Shown here piece by piece: positions 6,115 to 12,904 of a DNA stretch of 12,904 nucleotides (positions within the stretch are counted from its first letter, which is position 1; every line of letters starts with the position of its first letter). Below the pieces are notes generated by a model. That model searched no databases. It was given only the letters and a program-made list of their open reading frames with translations, and was not told the DNA's origin. The stretch is from Bradyrhizobiaceae bacterium (lineage in GTDB: Bacteria > Pseudomonadota > Alphaproteobacteria > Rhizobiales > Hyphomicrobiaceae), in assembly GCA_947475855.1 (NCBI GenBank), contig CANJPN010000131.1, positions 1 to 12,904 on the forward strand, read 5' to 3'. The position numbers and the translations under genes are program-made.

Positions 6115-7182
6115 ATGCGCACCGCCCCTACGGCGTCTTCCATCGCTCGACTTGCCGCAACCCTGACTTTCGCAAGCCTTACCCTCGTCAACCTCACGCT
6201 TGCACCTGCGCCGGCCCGATCGCAAACCGCGAATACGGACACCGACTCCAGTTTCCGCAAGCCCATTACGTTGACCGTCGGCTATGCACCCGGCGGAAGT
6301 TACGACTTGTACGCCCGTTTCACCGGCCGTTTCCTCGGCCGCCACCTGCCCGGCAAGCCCTCCGTCGTCGTGCAGAACATGCCGGGCGCCGGCAGCCTCC
6401 AGGCCGCCAACTACATCTACAAGGTCGCGCCGAAGGACGGCACCGCTATAGCCGTGATCGCCGAGACCATCCCGATGGAGCAGGCCCTGCAGAACCCCGG
6501 CGTGCAATACGACGCCGCGCGTTTCACCTACATCGGCCGCCTCGCCTCCTCCAACAACATCCATCTCGTCTGGCACACCGCCAAGGCGCAATCGATGCAG
6601 GACGTCCTGAAGACCGAAATGACCGTCGCCGGCACAGGCCCTGCCAACATCGCGGAAACCGTGCCGAAGATCCTCAATTCCCTCGTCGGCACGAAGTTCA
6701 AGGTCGTTTCGGGTTACCCCTCGTCCGGCCCGGCGATGGTGGCGATGGAGCGCGGCGAAGTCGATGGCACCGGCACCTCCTGGGCCATCGTCAAGTCCCA
6801 GCGCATGAGTTGGATCAACGAGGGCAAGGCACGCATCATCCTGCAGGTCCTGCCGACCCGTTCGGCCGAACTGCCCGGCGTACCAGCCCTGGGCGAATTC
6901 GGCTCGAACCCTGAAGACAAAGCGATCCTCAACCTTTACGCCAGCGGCGGCGCACTCGGCCGCTATCTCGTAGCCCCCCCGGATCTGCCGGCCGAGATCG
7001 CAAAGGCCCTGCGCGAAGGTCTCCAGGCGATGATGAGGGATCCTGAGTTCCTCTCCGAAACCAGGAAGTCGACACTCGAGATCGAGCCCGCCAGCCACAC
7101 CGACCTCGAAACCGTTGCCAAGCGGACGCTGCAGGTTTCGGATACCATCCGGGCCAAGGTACGTGACATCTTCAAGCAGTAG
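6115..7182 (+). CDS. Orphan TctC/Bug-type periplasmic solute-binding protein (1)
   Basis: A 355-residue exported protein of the tripartite tricarboxylate transporter receptor (TctC) superfamily, which binds organic acids or similar small ligands in the periplasm. Residues 1-36 form a signal peptide (hydrophobic core AATLTFASLTLVNLTLA, cleavage probably near ARS|QT). The ligand-loop signature APGGSYD is at 58-64, with Asp64 in the usual ligand-contact position, followed by VVVQNMPGAGSLQAANYIY and VAPKDGT. GYPSSGPAMVAMERGEVDGT is the second conserved region. The ATG has GAGG seven bases upstream. No TctA/TctB membrane subunits are nearby, so it is an orphan receptor whose transporter lies elsewhere or that serves sensing. 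It is clearly homologous along its length to the protein at 9810-10853, which lies on the other side of the hybrid kinase. The ligand cannot be predicted. Confidence 0.85.
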   Translation: MRTAPTASSIARLAATLTFASLTLVNLTLAPAPARSQTANTDTDSSFRKPITLTVGYAPGGSYDLYARFTGRFLGRHLPGKPSVVVQNMPGAGSLQAANYIYKVAPKDGTAIAVIAETIPMEQALQNPGVQYDAARFTYIGRLASSNNIHLVWHTAKAQSMQDVLKTEMTVAGTGPANIAETVPKILNSLVGTKFKVVSGYPSSGPAMVAMERGEVDGTGTSWAIVKSQRMSWINEGKARIILQVLPTRSAELPGVPALGEFGSNPEDKAILNLYASGGALGRYLVAPPDLPAEIAKALREGLQAMMRDPEFLSETRKSTLEIEPASHTDLETVAKRTLQVSDTIRAKVRDIFKQ

Positions 7183-7500
7183 CTGCCACCACGTCGAGGC
7201 CGCCCGCGGACGCCCCTCCGGAGCGGCGAGGGGACATGCCCTGGAATGCATACTTATTGCTTAAATTTCTAAGCGTTATCTTCCCTGCGTTCGACATTCC
7301 ATCGAGCAAAATTAGCGGCCCCTTAACGACCCCTCGTTTACGTTACGGGTCGCATCCTGAATTCCGCAAGCCATCGAACGAACAAGACAGCGAGGCCCGG
7401 ACAGGTGTCTCCTCAGCGTGTAGCGGGCTTGGACGGGAGAGAATTTGTTGCGCGAATTGCGCGCGCCCTCACGCCGAGGCTCACAGGTTTCGCAACGATA
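7183..7500 (+). other. Gap between binding protein 1 and hybrid kinase
   Basis: After the binding-protein stop come a small GC hairpin (7213-7233), then an AT-richer stretch (about 7245-7345) that is the likely place for a kinase promoter, although no clear -35/-10 pair is seen. The end of this gap (7405-7500) stays open in the kinase frame and would be coding if the GTG at 7405 is the true start. Confidence 0.45.
7213..7233 (+). terminator. Possible weak terminator after binding protein 1
   Basis: CCCCTC pairs with GAGGGG around a 9-base loop, 31 bp after the stop codon. No T-run follows, so intrinsic termination is uncertain; it may only mark the 3' end of the transcript. Confidence 0.3.
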
Positions 7501-9774
7501 ATGACCATTCAGCCGACCGAAATCTCACCCACCAGACGCAAGTTGACCGCCGAGCAACTGGCTCACGTCGAGGGCGAGCAGACCACGCTTCTTTTCTCGA
7601 ACCTGCCATTGAGCGTTTCGATCAGCCTGCTCGTCGCCGCGATCCTCTCCTATGCCATGCTCGGTCAAGTCTCCCCCTCTGCGGTCGGCGGCTGGTTCAG
7701 CGCTATGCTGGCGGTCTGCGCATTCCGCATCGGGCTTTGGTACCATTGGAAGCGCAATCGCATCGCGGTTGCGGGTGATCCCGCAAACCGCCATCGGTCC
7801 ATCTTCGAGGTCGGCGCATTTCTGGCGGGCACCGCGTGGGGCAGTGCTTCAGTGTGGATATTCCCATCTGAAAGCATCGCGCATCAGGTTTTCCTGGGCT
7901 TCGTCCTTGCGAGCATTACCGCCGGGGGCATCAGCACCCTCGCCTTGCATCTGAAATGCTACGTCATCTTCCTGCTTCCGACCTTGGTGCCCTATTCGCT
8001 GAGGCTGTTCCTGGAGGGTGGCGACCTGCAGATCTACATGGGCCTCGTCTTCACGATCGGCCTGTGCTTCCTGCTGGTCAACGCCCGCCGTTTCGAAAGC
8101 GTCACGGTAAGGGCACTTTCGCTTCATCACGAGAACGAGCATCTCGTCGGCGCACTGCGCTCGGCCTTGCAGGACGCCAAGCAAGCCAACCTCGTGAAGA
8201 CCCAATTCCTCGCCAAGATGAGCCACGAGATCCGCACCCCCTTGAGCGGCATGGTCGGCATGGCCGAGCTTCTCCAGAAGACCAAACTCGACAAACATCA
8301 ACAGCGCCTCACAAGCAGCGTCAATCAATCCGCCGCGACCCTGCAGTCCCTCGTCGCCGACCTGCTCGACATTGCCCGCATCGAAAGCGGCCATTTCACC
8401 ATTGAGGAAAAACCGTTCGACCTGCGCCTGTGCGTCGAGGACGCCATCGAGATCTGCTCTGGTGCCGGCTACCGCAAAGGCCTCGAGATCCACCTCATAA
8501 TTCCAACCTCCCTTCCGCTCAACGTGAAGGGGGACCCCCAGCGCCTCAAACAGGTGCTCGTCAACCTCATTTCAACCTCCGTCAGGCTCATCGAGGTCGG
8601 CCAGATCGCGCTCCGGGTCGTTTGCAGGCTTTGCGAGCCCGGCCGCTACGAAGTCACCTTCGCAATCTCCGACAACGGGATCGGCATTGCGCACAAAGAC
8701 ATCGTCAGCATGTTCGCACCGCTGACGAACAGAGAAGGCGACCACCTCCGTCACACCGACGGACGCGACCTCAGTCTCGCCGTCACCCGTCATCTCGTCG
8801 ACCAGATGGGCGGCTCGATAAACCTGTCGAGCGAGATCGGAAAGAGCACGACGCTGTGCTTCACACTTCAGATGCAGGCCAGCACCGACAGCCCCGCGGA
8901 CATGGAACCTGTTCCGACGATCCTCGCAGGCAAGCGCATCCTCGTCGTCGACGATCGCGCGCTGAGCCGCGAAGCGATCGCCTCCCGCGTTCAATCGCCG
9001 TCAGCCCGCGTCGAGACCGCATGCTGCGAAGAGGAAACGGTGTCGAAGCTGCGCCGCGCAGTTCACGAAAATGCCCCCTTCGACATCGTGATCATCGACC
9101 GCTTCCGCCCGCGCACCGACAATTTCGCTCTTCATCGCAAGATCGCATCTACCCCTGACTTCCGCGCCACCAAGGTGATCGCTCTGATGCCGATGCAGTG
9201 GGCGCTCGATGAAATCACCGCCATCGAATTCGGCTCGGCATCTTTCGTGTCCAAGCCGGTCCGCAAGTCGGTGCTGCTGTCGGCTATCGAGACGTTGTTG
9301 AGGCCGGCGCACGCTGCGGCCCACAATCGGGTCGCAGCCTCGAGCGCTCCCGAGCCCCCCGCGAACCAGGTCGAAGCCACGACCAGCTTGCGAGGCCTCA
9401 ACATCCTCGTCGCCGAGGACAACCCGGTCAATCAGGAGGTCACGCTCGCCTATCTCGATGGCTTCGGATGCAAGGCAACACTGGCTGCGAACGGCTTGGA
9501 AGCCATCGGCGCATTCGAAAGCGACCGTTTCGACATGGTGTTGATGGACTGCCAAATGCCCGAAGTCGACGGCCTCGCCGCGATCCGTCACATCAGAATG
9601 CGCGAGCATACAAAGGGTCTGCCCCGCATACCGATCGTGATGGTGACCGCGAACGCGTTCGCCAGCGATCGCGAGCAGGCGATGGCGGCAGGCGCCGACG
9701 ACTTCCTGAGCAAACCCTTCACCGAGCAACAGCTCCTGAGCCACATGACGCCCTTCCTGGCGCGCGCGGCCTGA
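7501..9774 (+). CDS. Six-transmembrane hybrid histidine kinase with degenerate ATP-binding boxes and two receiver domains
   Basis: From the ATG at 7501 the protein has 757 residues. Six hydrophobic segments (about 34-55, 61-83, 100-121, 128-149, 153-171, 175-197) are joined by short loops, so there is no large periplasmic sensor. A helical linker leads to the dimerisation domain with H-box FLAKMSHEIRTPLSG (His242). In the catalytic domain DNGIGI (Asp391) is intact, but the N-box reads NLISTSVRL where NLxxNAxKF is expected, and the G2 box reads GRDLSL where GTGLGL is expected. Receiver 1 (about 478-600) keeps Asp484/485, Asp533 and Lys585 but has Met where Thr/Ser is normal (ALMP). Receiver 2 (about 633-755) is complete: Glu639/Asp640, Asp683, Thr716, Lys738. 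No output domain follows, so signalling must pass to other proteins. An in-frame GTG at 7405 with GAGG nine bases upstream would add 32 residues; the ATG has a poor ribosome site, so the start is uncertain. Confidence 0.88.
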   Translation: MTIQPTEISPTRRKLTAEQLAHVEGEQTTLLFSNLPLSVSISLLVAAILSYAMLGQVSPSAVGGWFSAMLAVCAFRIGLWYHWKRNRIAVAGDPANRHRSIFEVGAFLAGTAWGSASVWIFPSESIAHQVFLGFVLASITAGGISTLALHLKCYVIFLLPTLVPYSLRLFLEGGDLQIYMGLVFTIGLCFLLVNARRFESVTVRALSLHHENEHLVGALRSALQDAKQANLVKTQFLAKMSHEIRTPLSGMVGMAELLQKTKLDKHQQRLTSSVNQSAATLQSLVADLLDIARIESGHFTIEEKPFDLRLCVEDAIEICSGAGYRKGLEIHLIIPTSLPLNVKGDPQRLKQVLVNLISTSVRLIEVGQIALRVVCRLCEPGRYEVTFAISDNGIGIAHKDIVSMFAPLTNREGDHLRHTDGRDLSLAVTRHLVDQMGGSINLSSEIGKSTTLCFTLQMQASTDSPADMEPVPTILAGKRILVVDDRALSREAIASRVQSPSARVETACCEEETVSKLRRAVHENAPFDIVIIDRFRPRTDNFALHRKIASTPDFRATKVIALMPMQWALDEITAIEFGSASFVSKPVRKSVLLSAIETLLRPAHAAAHNRVAASSAPEPPANQVEATTSLRGLNILVAEDNPVNQEVTLAYLDGFGCKATLAANGLEAIGAFESDRFDMVLMDCQMPEVDGLAAIRHIRMREHTKGLPRIPIVMVTANAFASDREQAMAAGADDFLSKPFTEQQLLSHMTPFLARAA

Positions 9775-9809
9775 TCGGAACGCTCGAAGCCGGTGCCCCG
9801 AGCTGCTCC

Positions 9810-10853
9810 TCACCCGCCGTAGTTGGCCTTCACCTTCTCGACCAGATCCGGAGAAATCGCCACGAGCTCCTCGACGAGCTTCTGCAGCTTCTCGCCCGAC
9901 ATCGGATTGAGCTCGACCCGCGCGCGCTCGAACTCGGCGATGAACTCCGCATCGGCCGTCATCTTGTCGAAGGCGCGCCGCAGCGCCTCGACCCGCTCGG
10001 GCGGCACCCCGGGCGTGGTGAAGAACGGCTTGCCGATTTCCGTAGCGTTCAGCACCGCCCGGAAAATCGCACGCTGCTCATCCGTTTCCGCCGCCTCGAT
10101 CGCCGTCGGCACATCGGGCATTTCCGGATGCCGCGTCAGCGCGAACTGCAGCAGAAAACGGATTTTCCCCTGCGTGATCCAATCGGGATGCTGCGTCTTG
10201 ACCGCCTCGAACGCCGTGCTGTGTCCGGCCGTCTCGCCGCGCTCCATCGCCAGCATCGCCTCGCCCGAGCCCTTATAGCCCATCACCAGCTTGAACTTGG
10301 TCTTCATCAGGTTGTTGAACACGGTCGGATAGACCGACACGGTCGAGCCGGTCCCTGTGGCCGACAGCGTGATTTCCTGTCCCAGCGCGTCCTTCCAGGA
10401 CTTGTAGGGCTGCGTATGCCAAACCATCAGCGGGTTCGCGGCCGTCCCCGTCCGGCCGATCCAATTGAACTTTTCGGGCTGATACTTCGCGGCCGGGTTG
10501 CCGAGCTTTGCGTCGAGCGGCGCGGTCGGCGCGATGATCGCCAGCACCGTGCCGTCCTTCGGAGCGATCGAATACATGAAGTTCGCCGCCAGCAGGCTCC
10601 CCCCGCCCGGCATGTTCCGCGTCACGATGTTGGGCTGTCCCGGAATATACTTCGGCATGTGGCGGGCCAGGAACCGCGCGAACACGTCGTTACTGCCACC
10701 CGGCGGATAGCCGATGATCAGATCGATCGTCTTGCCCTTGTAGAACTGTTCGATCGCAGACTGGGCATTCCCCGCTGTCGATCCCGCGAAGGCAACGGCG
10801 ACCAGGCTCCAGGCAATGCAGGCGGCCCCGCGACGGCTGACGACGATCGGCAC
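9810..10853 (-). CDS. Orphan TctC/Bug-type periplasmic solute-binding protein (2), GTG start
   Basis: The 347-residue product starts at a GTG (10851-10853) with GGAGG five bases upstream. An in-frame ATG at 10922 lacks a ribosome site and would put 23 polar residues before the signal peptide. Residues 1-30 form the signal peptide (VVSRRG, core AACIAWSLVAVAFAGSTAG, cleavage near GNA|QS). The mature protein opens with FYKGKTIDLIIGYPPGGSND (PPGGSND at 50-56, Asp56), then NMPGGGSLLAANFMY, IAPKDGT and GYKGSGEAMLAMERGE. These segments match binding protein 1 at 6115-7182 block by block, by eye about a third or more identical, so the two are paralogues of one subfamily. It converges with the hybrid kinase, with only 35 bp between the stops, and diverges from the third binding protein. 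No transporter membrane genes are present. Ligand unknown. Confidence 0.87.
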   Translation of the reverse strand: MPIVVSRRGAACIAWSLVAVAFAGSTAGNAQSAIEQFYKGKTIDLIIGYPPGGSNDVFARFLARHMPKYIPGQPNIVTRNMPGGGSLLAANFMYSIAPKDGTVLAIIAPTAPLDAKLGNPAAKYQPEKFNWIGRTGTAANPLMVWHTQPYKSWKDALGQEITLSATGTGSTVSVYPTVFNNLMKTKFKLVMGYKGSGEAMLAMERGETAGHSTAFEAVKTQHPDWITQGKIRFLLQFALTRHPEMPDVPTAIEAAETDEQRAIFRAVLNATEIGKPFFTTPGVPPERVEALRRAFDKMTADAEFIAEFERARVELNPMSGEKLQKLVEELVAISPDLVEKVKANYGG

Positions 10854-11375
10854 TATTTCCTCCACGGCCCACACACGGCTCGATGCTTCTTGCAACGAAC
10901 GCTCATATAGAAGCCCGCTCATGGAAAGACCAGTGCGGCTCTCACGGTATTGCGAAGCGTCAAAAGCGTATCCGCAATCCCCCCGCGCGTTCCCCCAGAG
11001 ATCCGACGAGAGAACCTACCGGTGAACCGACCGGCAAGGTTCTAGCCGCAGCCGCCATGTCGGCTGTACAATGAGCAAAAGTCATGGCGAAGGTCTGGTC
11101 GAGGGCGGAGCGTGAGCCGGAGCGGCTCTCAGCAGTTGCAGCATGCGAGGCACACCGCTGAACGACCTGCATCGAAAAGCGGCCACTGGTCACTGGCGGG
11201 CGCTGCAAACTGCAAACCGACCGGCTTTCATCCGGCGAGCGAGTCGCACGAGTGCATCGACCCTCAAACTAGTAAGACGTGCGAGCCCTTGCTAAGCTTG
11301 GCTAGGCCTTCGCGGCGCCAGCCTGAAGCCGATCCCCGGCGCACCGGGCGGCGCAGAAAACAAGGACAGCTTCGC
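10854..11375. other. Divergent intergenic region between two binding-protein genes
   Basis: These 522 bp separate the minus-strand gene ending its 5' side at 10853 from the plus-strand gene starting at 11376, so promoters for both should be here. The only structure that stands out is the inverted repeat at 11011-11043. Open frames crossing the region lack ribosome sites and recognisable content and are treated as chance. Confidence 0.5.
11011..11043. promoter_or_regulatory. Inverted repeat between divergent binding-protein genes, candidate operator or hairpin
   Basis: AGAACCT (11011-11017) and CCGGT (11019-11023) pair with ACCGG (11030-11034) and AGGTTCT (11037-11043). This gives 12 pairs interrupted by one unequal bulge, around a 6-base spacer. 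It lies about 160 bp upstream of the minus-strand start and 330 bp upstream of the plus-strand start. A regulator operator shared by the divergent genes or a transcript hairpin are both possible; nothing in the sequence decides between them. Confidence 0.35.
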
Positions 11376-12365
11376 ATGTCGATGCATTGGGCGATCGTCG
11401 CAGGCGTAGCCTGGTCGGCGATGATGATGTCGGAACCGATGCCGGCAGCGGTGGCGCAGGAGGCGTTTCCGTCGAGGACCATCCGGATCGTACTGCCGCA
11501 GCCGCCTGGAGGCGCCGTCGACCTGATCGCACGAACGCTGGCCGAGAAGCTTTCCCCGGCGTTGGGCCAACCCGTAATCGTGGAGAACCAGCCCGGCGCG
11601 AACGGCGGTCTGGCGGCTGGTCAGGTCGCCCGCGCCTCGCCCGACGGCCATACGATGTTCTTCGCCATCGACAGCAACATGGTGGTGAACCCGCTGCTAT
11701 ACTCGAACCTGCCTTACGATCCTTTCAAGGACTTCGAGCCCATCAGCCTTCTGGTGCGCCTCGATCTCGTGATGGTAGCCAACCCCAAGCTACAGGCGAA
11801 CACGCTGCAGGAGCTGATCGCATTCAGCAAGGCCAACCCCGACAAGTTGAACTATGCCTCTGTGGGGCACGGCTCGATCCAGCATCTGGGCATGGAGATG
11901 ATCAAGCTGCGCTCGGGCTTGAACATGACGCATGTCGTCTATCGCGGCACGGCACCGGCTGCGACCGATCTGGTCTCGGGCGTTGTTCAGGCGATGTTGA
12001 CGGGGCCACAGGCCGCCAAGCCGCAGATCGACGCGGGAGCATGGCGCGCTTTCGCCGTCGTCGGCCAGACGCGCTCCAAACTGCTGCCGCAAGTGCCGAC
12101 GTTGCGCGAGGCAGGCGTGGAGGGGGTCGACCTGTCGAGCTGGTTCGCGCTCTATGCGCCGGCCAAGACACCCGCACCGGTACTCAAGCGCCTGTCCGAT
12201 GAGATCGGCAACGCGACCGCCGACACGACCGTCCGCGCCAAGCTCGAGGCATCTGGATTACAGGTGGTTGGCAGCACCCCCGCCGAACTCGTCGCCGCGA
12301 TGAAGACGGACGTCGAGAAATGGCGTGCGTTCCTGGCCGAAACCGGAATCACGGTGCCCCGCTGA
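11376..12365 (+). CDS. Bug family (TctC-type) tripartite tricarboxylate transporter substrate-binding protein (3)
   Basis: This 329-residue protein has the standard length and layout of Bug receptors. Residues 1-27 are a signal peptide ending AAVA|QEA. FPSRTIRIVLPQPPGGAVD follows, with PPGGAVD at 43-49 and Asp49 in the ligand-binding position. Then come VIVENQPGANGG, SPDGHTM, the second ligand loop YASVGHGSIQHLGMEM, HVVYRGTAPAATDLVSG and a C-terminal LPQVPTLREAGVEG. The frame is open from 11112, but the ATG at 11376 is chosen because AAGGA lies nine bases upstream and the signal peptide starts there. It is more canonical than binding proteins 1 and 2 and only distantly related to them, so it is not a recent local duplicate. 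Bug receptors commonly occur without their TctAB membrane partners, as here. Ligand, probably a carboxylate or similar small molecule, cannot be specified. Confidence 0.92.
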   Translation: MSMHWAIVAGVAWSAMMMSEPMPAAVAQEAFPSRTIRIVLPQPPGGAVDLIARTLAEKLSPALGQPVIVENQPGANGGLAAGQVARASPDGHTMFFAIDSNMVVNPLLYSNLPYDPFKDFEPISLLVRLDLVMVANPKLQANTLQELIAFSKANPDKLNYASVGHGSIQHLGMEMIKLRSGLNMTHVVYRGTAPAATDLVSGVVQAMLTGPQAAKPQIDAGAWRAFAVVGQTRSKLLPQVPTLREAGVEGVDLSSWFALYAPAKTPAPVLKRLSDEIGNATADTTVRAKLEASGLQVVGSTPAELVAAMKTDVEKWRAFLAETGITVPR

Positions 12366-12736
12366 CATTGGGCAGTCGTGAGTCGCGGGCGAACCTGGGA
12401 AGCTTTTCTCCGCCGATGCCGTCAATCTCCGAATGTCGGCAGAACCGAAGCATCGGGTCTGGACCGACCGGCATCGGCCCGGGAGTGCGACGGTAAAGGT
12501 TGGCCATGGGCTGACGGTGACGACAAGCGGAGATTGGGGCCGCTGCCCTCCAAGATTGCTGACGAGACGAAGTCGCAGCAGACGCTCCAACGGCGCCTAC
12601 GCATTGATCGCAGATGGGGCCTACCGACCATCGGACTCCCCACACGGCTAGTGTGGCGTCGCGCTTTGATTGACTGATGGCTGCGGCAAGGATCGTGTCA
12701 ATTAAGCCGCGATGAACGCCACACAAAGCACATCCT
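12366..12736. other. Stretch without a recognisable gene after binding protein 3
   Basis: Several overlapping short frames exist on both strands, but none has a ribosome site plus protein-like content that I recognise. A short perfect inverted repeat, CCACAC-GGCTA-GTGTGG (12640-12656), is present without a T-tract. No terminator was identified directly after the stop at 12365. The stretch could be decayed coding or repeat sequence; I cannot assign it. Confidence 0.4.
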
Positions 12737-12904
12737 TTAACTAGTGGCCCTTGAACTAGTCGGCCGTGAAGTTTCTTCAACCTGCTGATCTCGTTTGCTG
12801 ATCGAGCGGGAAGTCTGGCTTTGAGTTGCCGGATTTCCACGCTTCCCCGTGGATTTCCTTGCAAATCGTGATGGGGGTTTGCTGCTGTGGCGAACCATGA
12901 TTCC
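12737..12904 (-). CDS. Possible C-terminal end of, or short, basic low-complexity protein entering from the right edge
   Basis: On the minus strand a frame is open from the window edge to a TAA at 12737-12739, giving 55 codons. Near the edge it contains an ATG (12896-12898), so it could be a complete 53-residue ORF or the tail of a longer gene. The product is rich in Ser, Arg, Thr and Lys (for example VRHSSKPPSRFARKSTGKRG) with no hydrophobic segment. Such composition fits a disordered tail or chance. A small hairpin (TCCACG/CGTGGA, 12836-12853) and two ACTAGT sites (12740, 12755) lie inside. No function is proposed. Confidence 0.2.
   Translation of the reverse strand, partial: GIMVRHSSKPPSRFARKSTGKRGNPATQSQTSRSISKRDQQVEETSRPTSSRATS

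Noticed and set aside
6076..7251. Minus-strand frame of 391 codons opposite binding protein 1.
   Set aside because: Antisense shadow of a gene with clear signal peptide and family motifs; product is Gly/Asp/His-rich without domains.
9775..9809. Possible bidirectional terminator in the 35-bp convergent gap (GCTCG ... CGAGC).
   Set aside because: The stem is only five base pairs with a 12-base loop and no T/A tracts, too weak to call.
9468..10910. Long plus-strand frame (480 codons) crossing the end of the hybrid kinase and the whole of binding protein 2.
   Set aside because: It overlaps two strongly supported genes, has Arg/His-rich shadow composition and no recognisable motif.
10854..10922. 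ATG at 10922 as the start of binding protein 2.
   Set aside because: No ribosome site, and it would place a polar extension before an obvious signal peptide; the GTG at 10853 has GGAGG at ideal spacing.
12349..12864. Minus-strand frame of 171 codons at the right end, considered as a transposase remnant or hypothetical protein.
   Set aside because: It begins at a TTG without a ribosome site, overlaps the end of binding protein 3 and shows no domain I can recognise.

Overview
The window looks like chromosomal DNA of a GC-rich alphaproteobacterium, most likely of the order Hyphomicrobiales (Rhizobiales). The signs are a fabA-fabB-fabI unsaturated fatty acid cluster, a short-motif outer-membrane beta-barrel protein of the kind common in that order, several orphan TctC/Bug-type periplasmic binding proteins, and palindromic dispersed intergenic repeats. 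Genus cannot be fixed from this sequence. No rRNA, tRNA, CRISPR array, insertion sequence or phage gene was recognised.

Left half (1-5494), all genes on the minus strand. In transcription order: fabA, fabB and fabI (making and elongating cis-unsaturated acyl-ACP, then enoyl reduction). Next come two small exported Cys/His-rich proteins that are clearly paralogues of each other and have no function I recognise. A 141-bp palindromic repeat follows, then murI (glutamate racemase) and finally the N-terminal part of an outer-membrane beta-barrel protein that runs off the left edge. The fab gaps are 128-145 bp and contain inverted repeats.

Middle (5495-6114): no confident gene. It holds the fabA upstream region, one doubtful small ORF and a second copy of the 141-bp repeat.

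Right half (6115-12365): three solute-binding proteins of the tripartite tricarboxylate transporter (TctC/Bug) superfamily surround a six-transmembrane hybrid histidine kinase. The first binding protein lies upstream of the kinase on the same strand. The second is its close paralogue and faces the kinase tail-to-tail, with a GTG start preceded by a strong Shine-Dalgarno sequence. The third is a more canonical Bug protein transcribed divergently from the second. No TctA/TctB membrane subunits are present. The kinase keeps its phospho-accepting His and a complete C-terminal receiver, but its ATP-binding N-box and G2 box and its first receiver are degenerate, so it may be a phosphatase, relay or pseudokinase rather than a normal autokinase.

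Right end (12366-12904): no confident gene, apart from a low-complexity basic reading frame entering from the right edge on the minus strand.

The most interesting items are the paired Cys/His-rich exported proteins, the degenerate hybrid kinase flanked by paralogous orphan binding proteins, and the two-hairpin dispersed repeat, one copy of which supplies the stop codon of a neighbouring gene.
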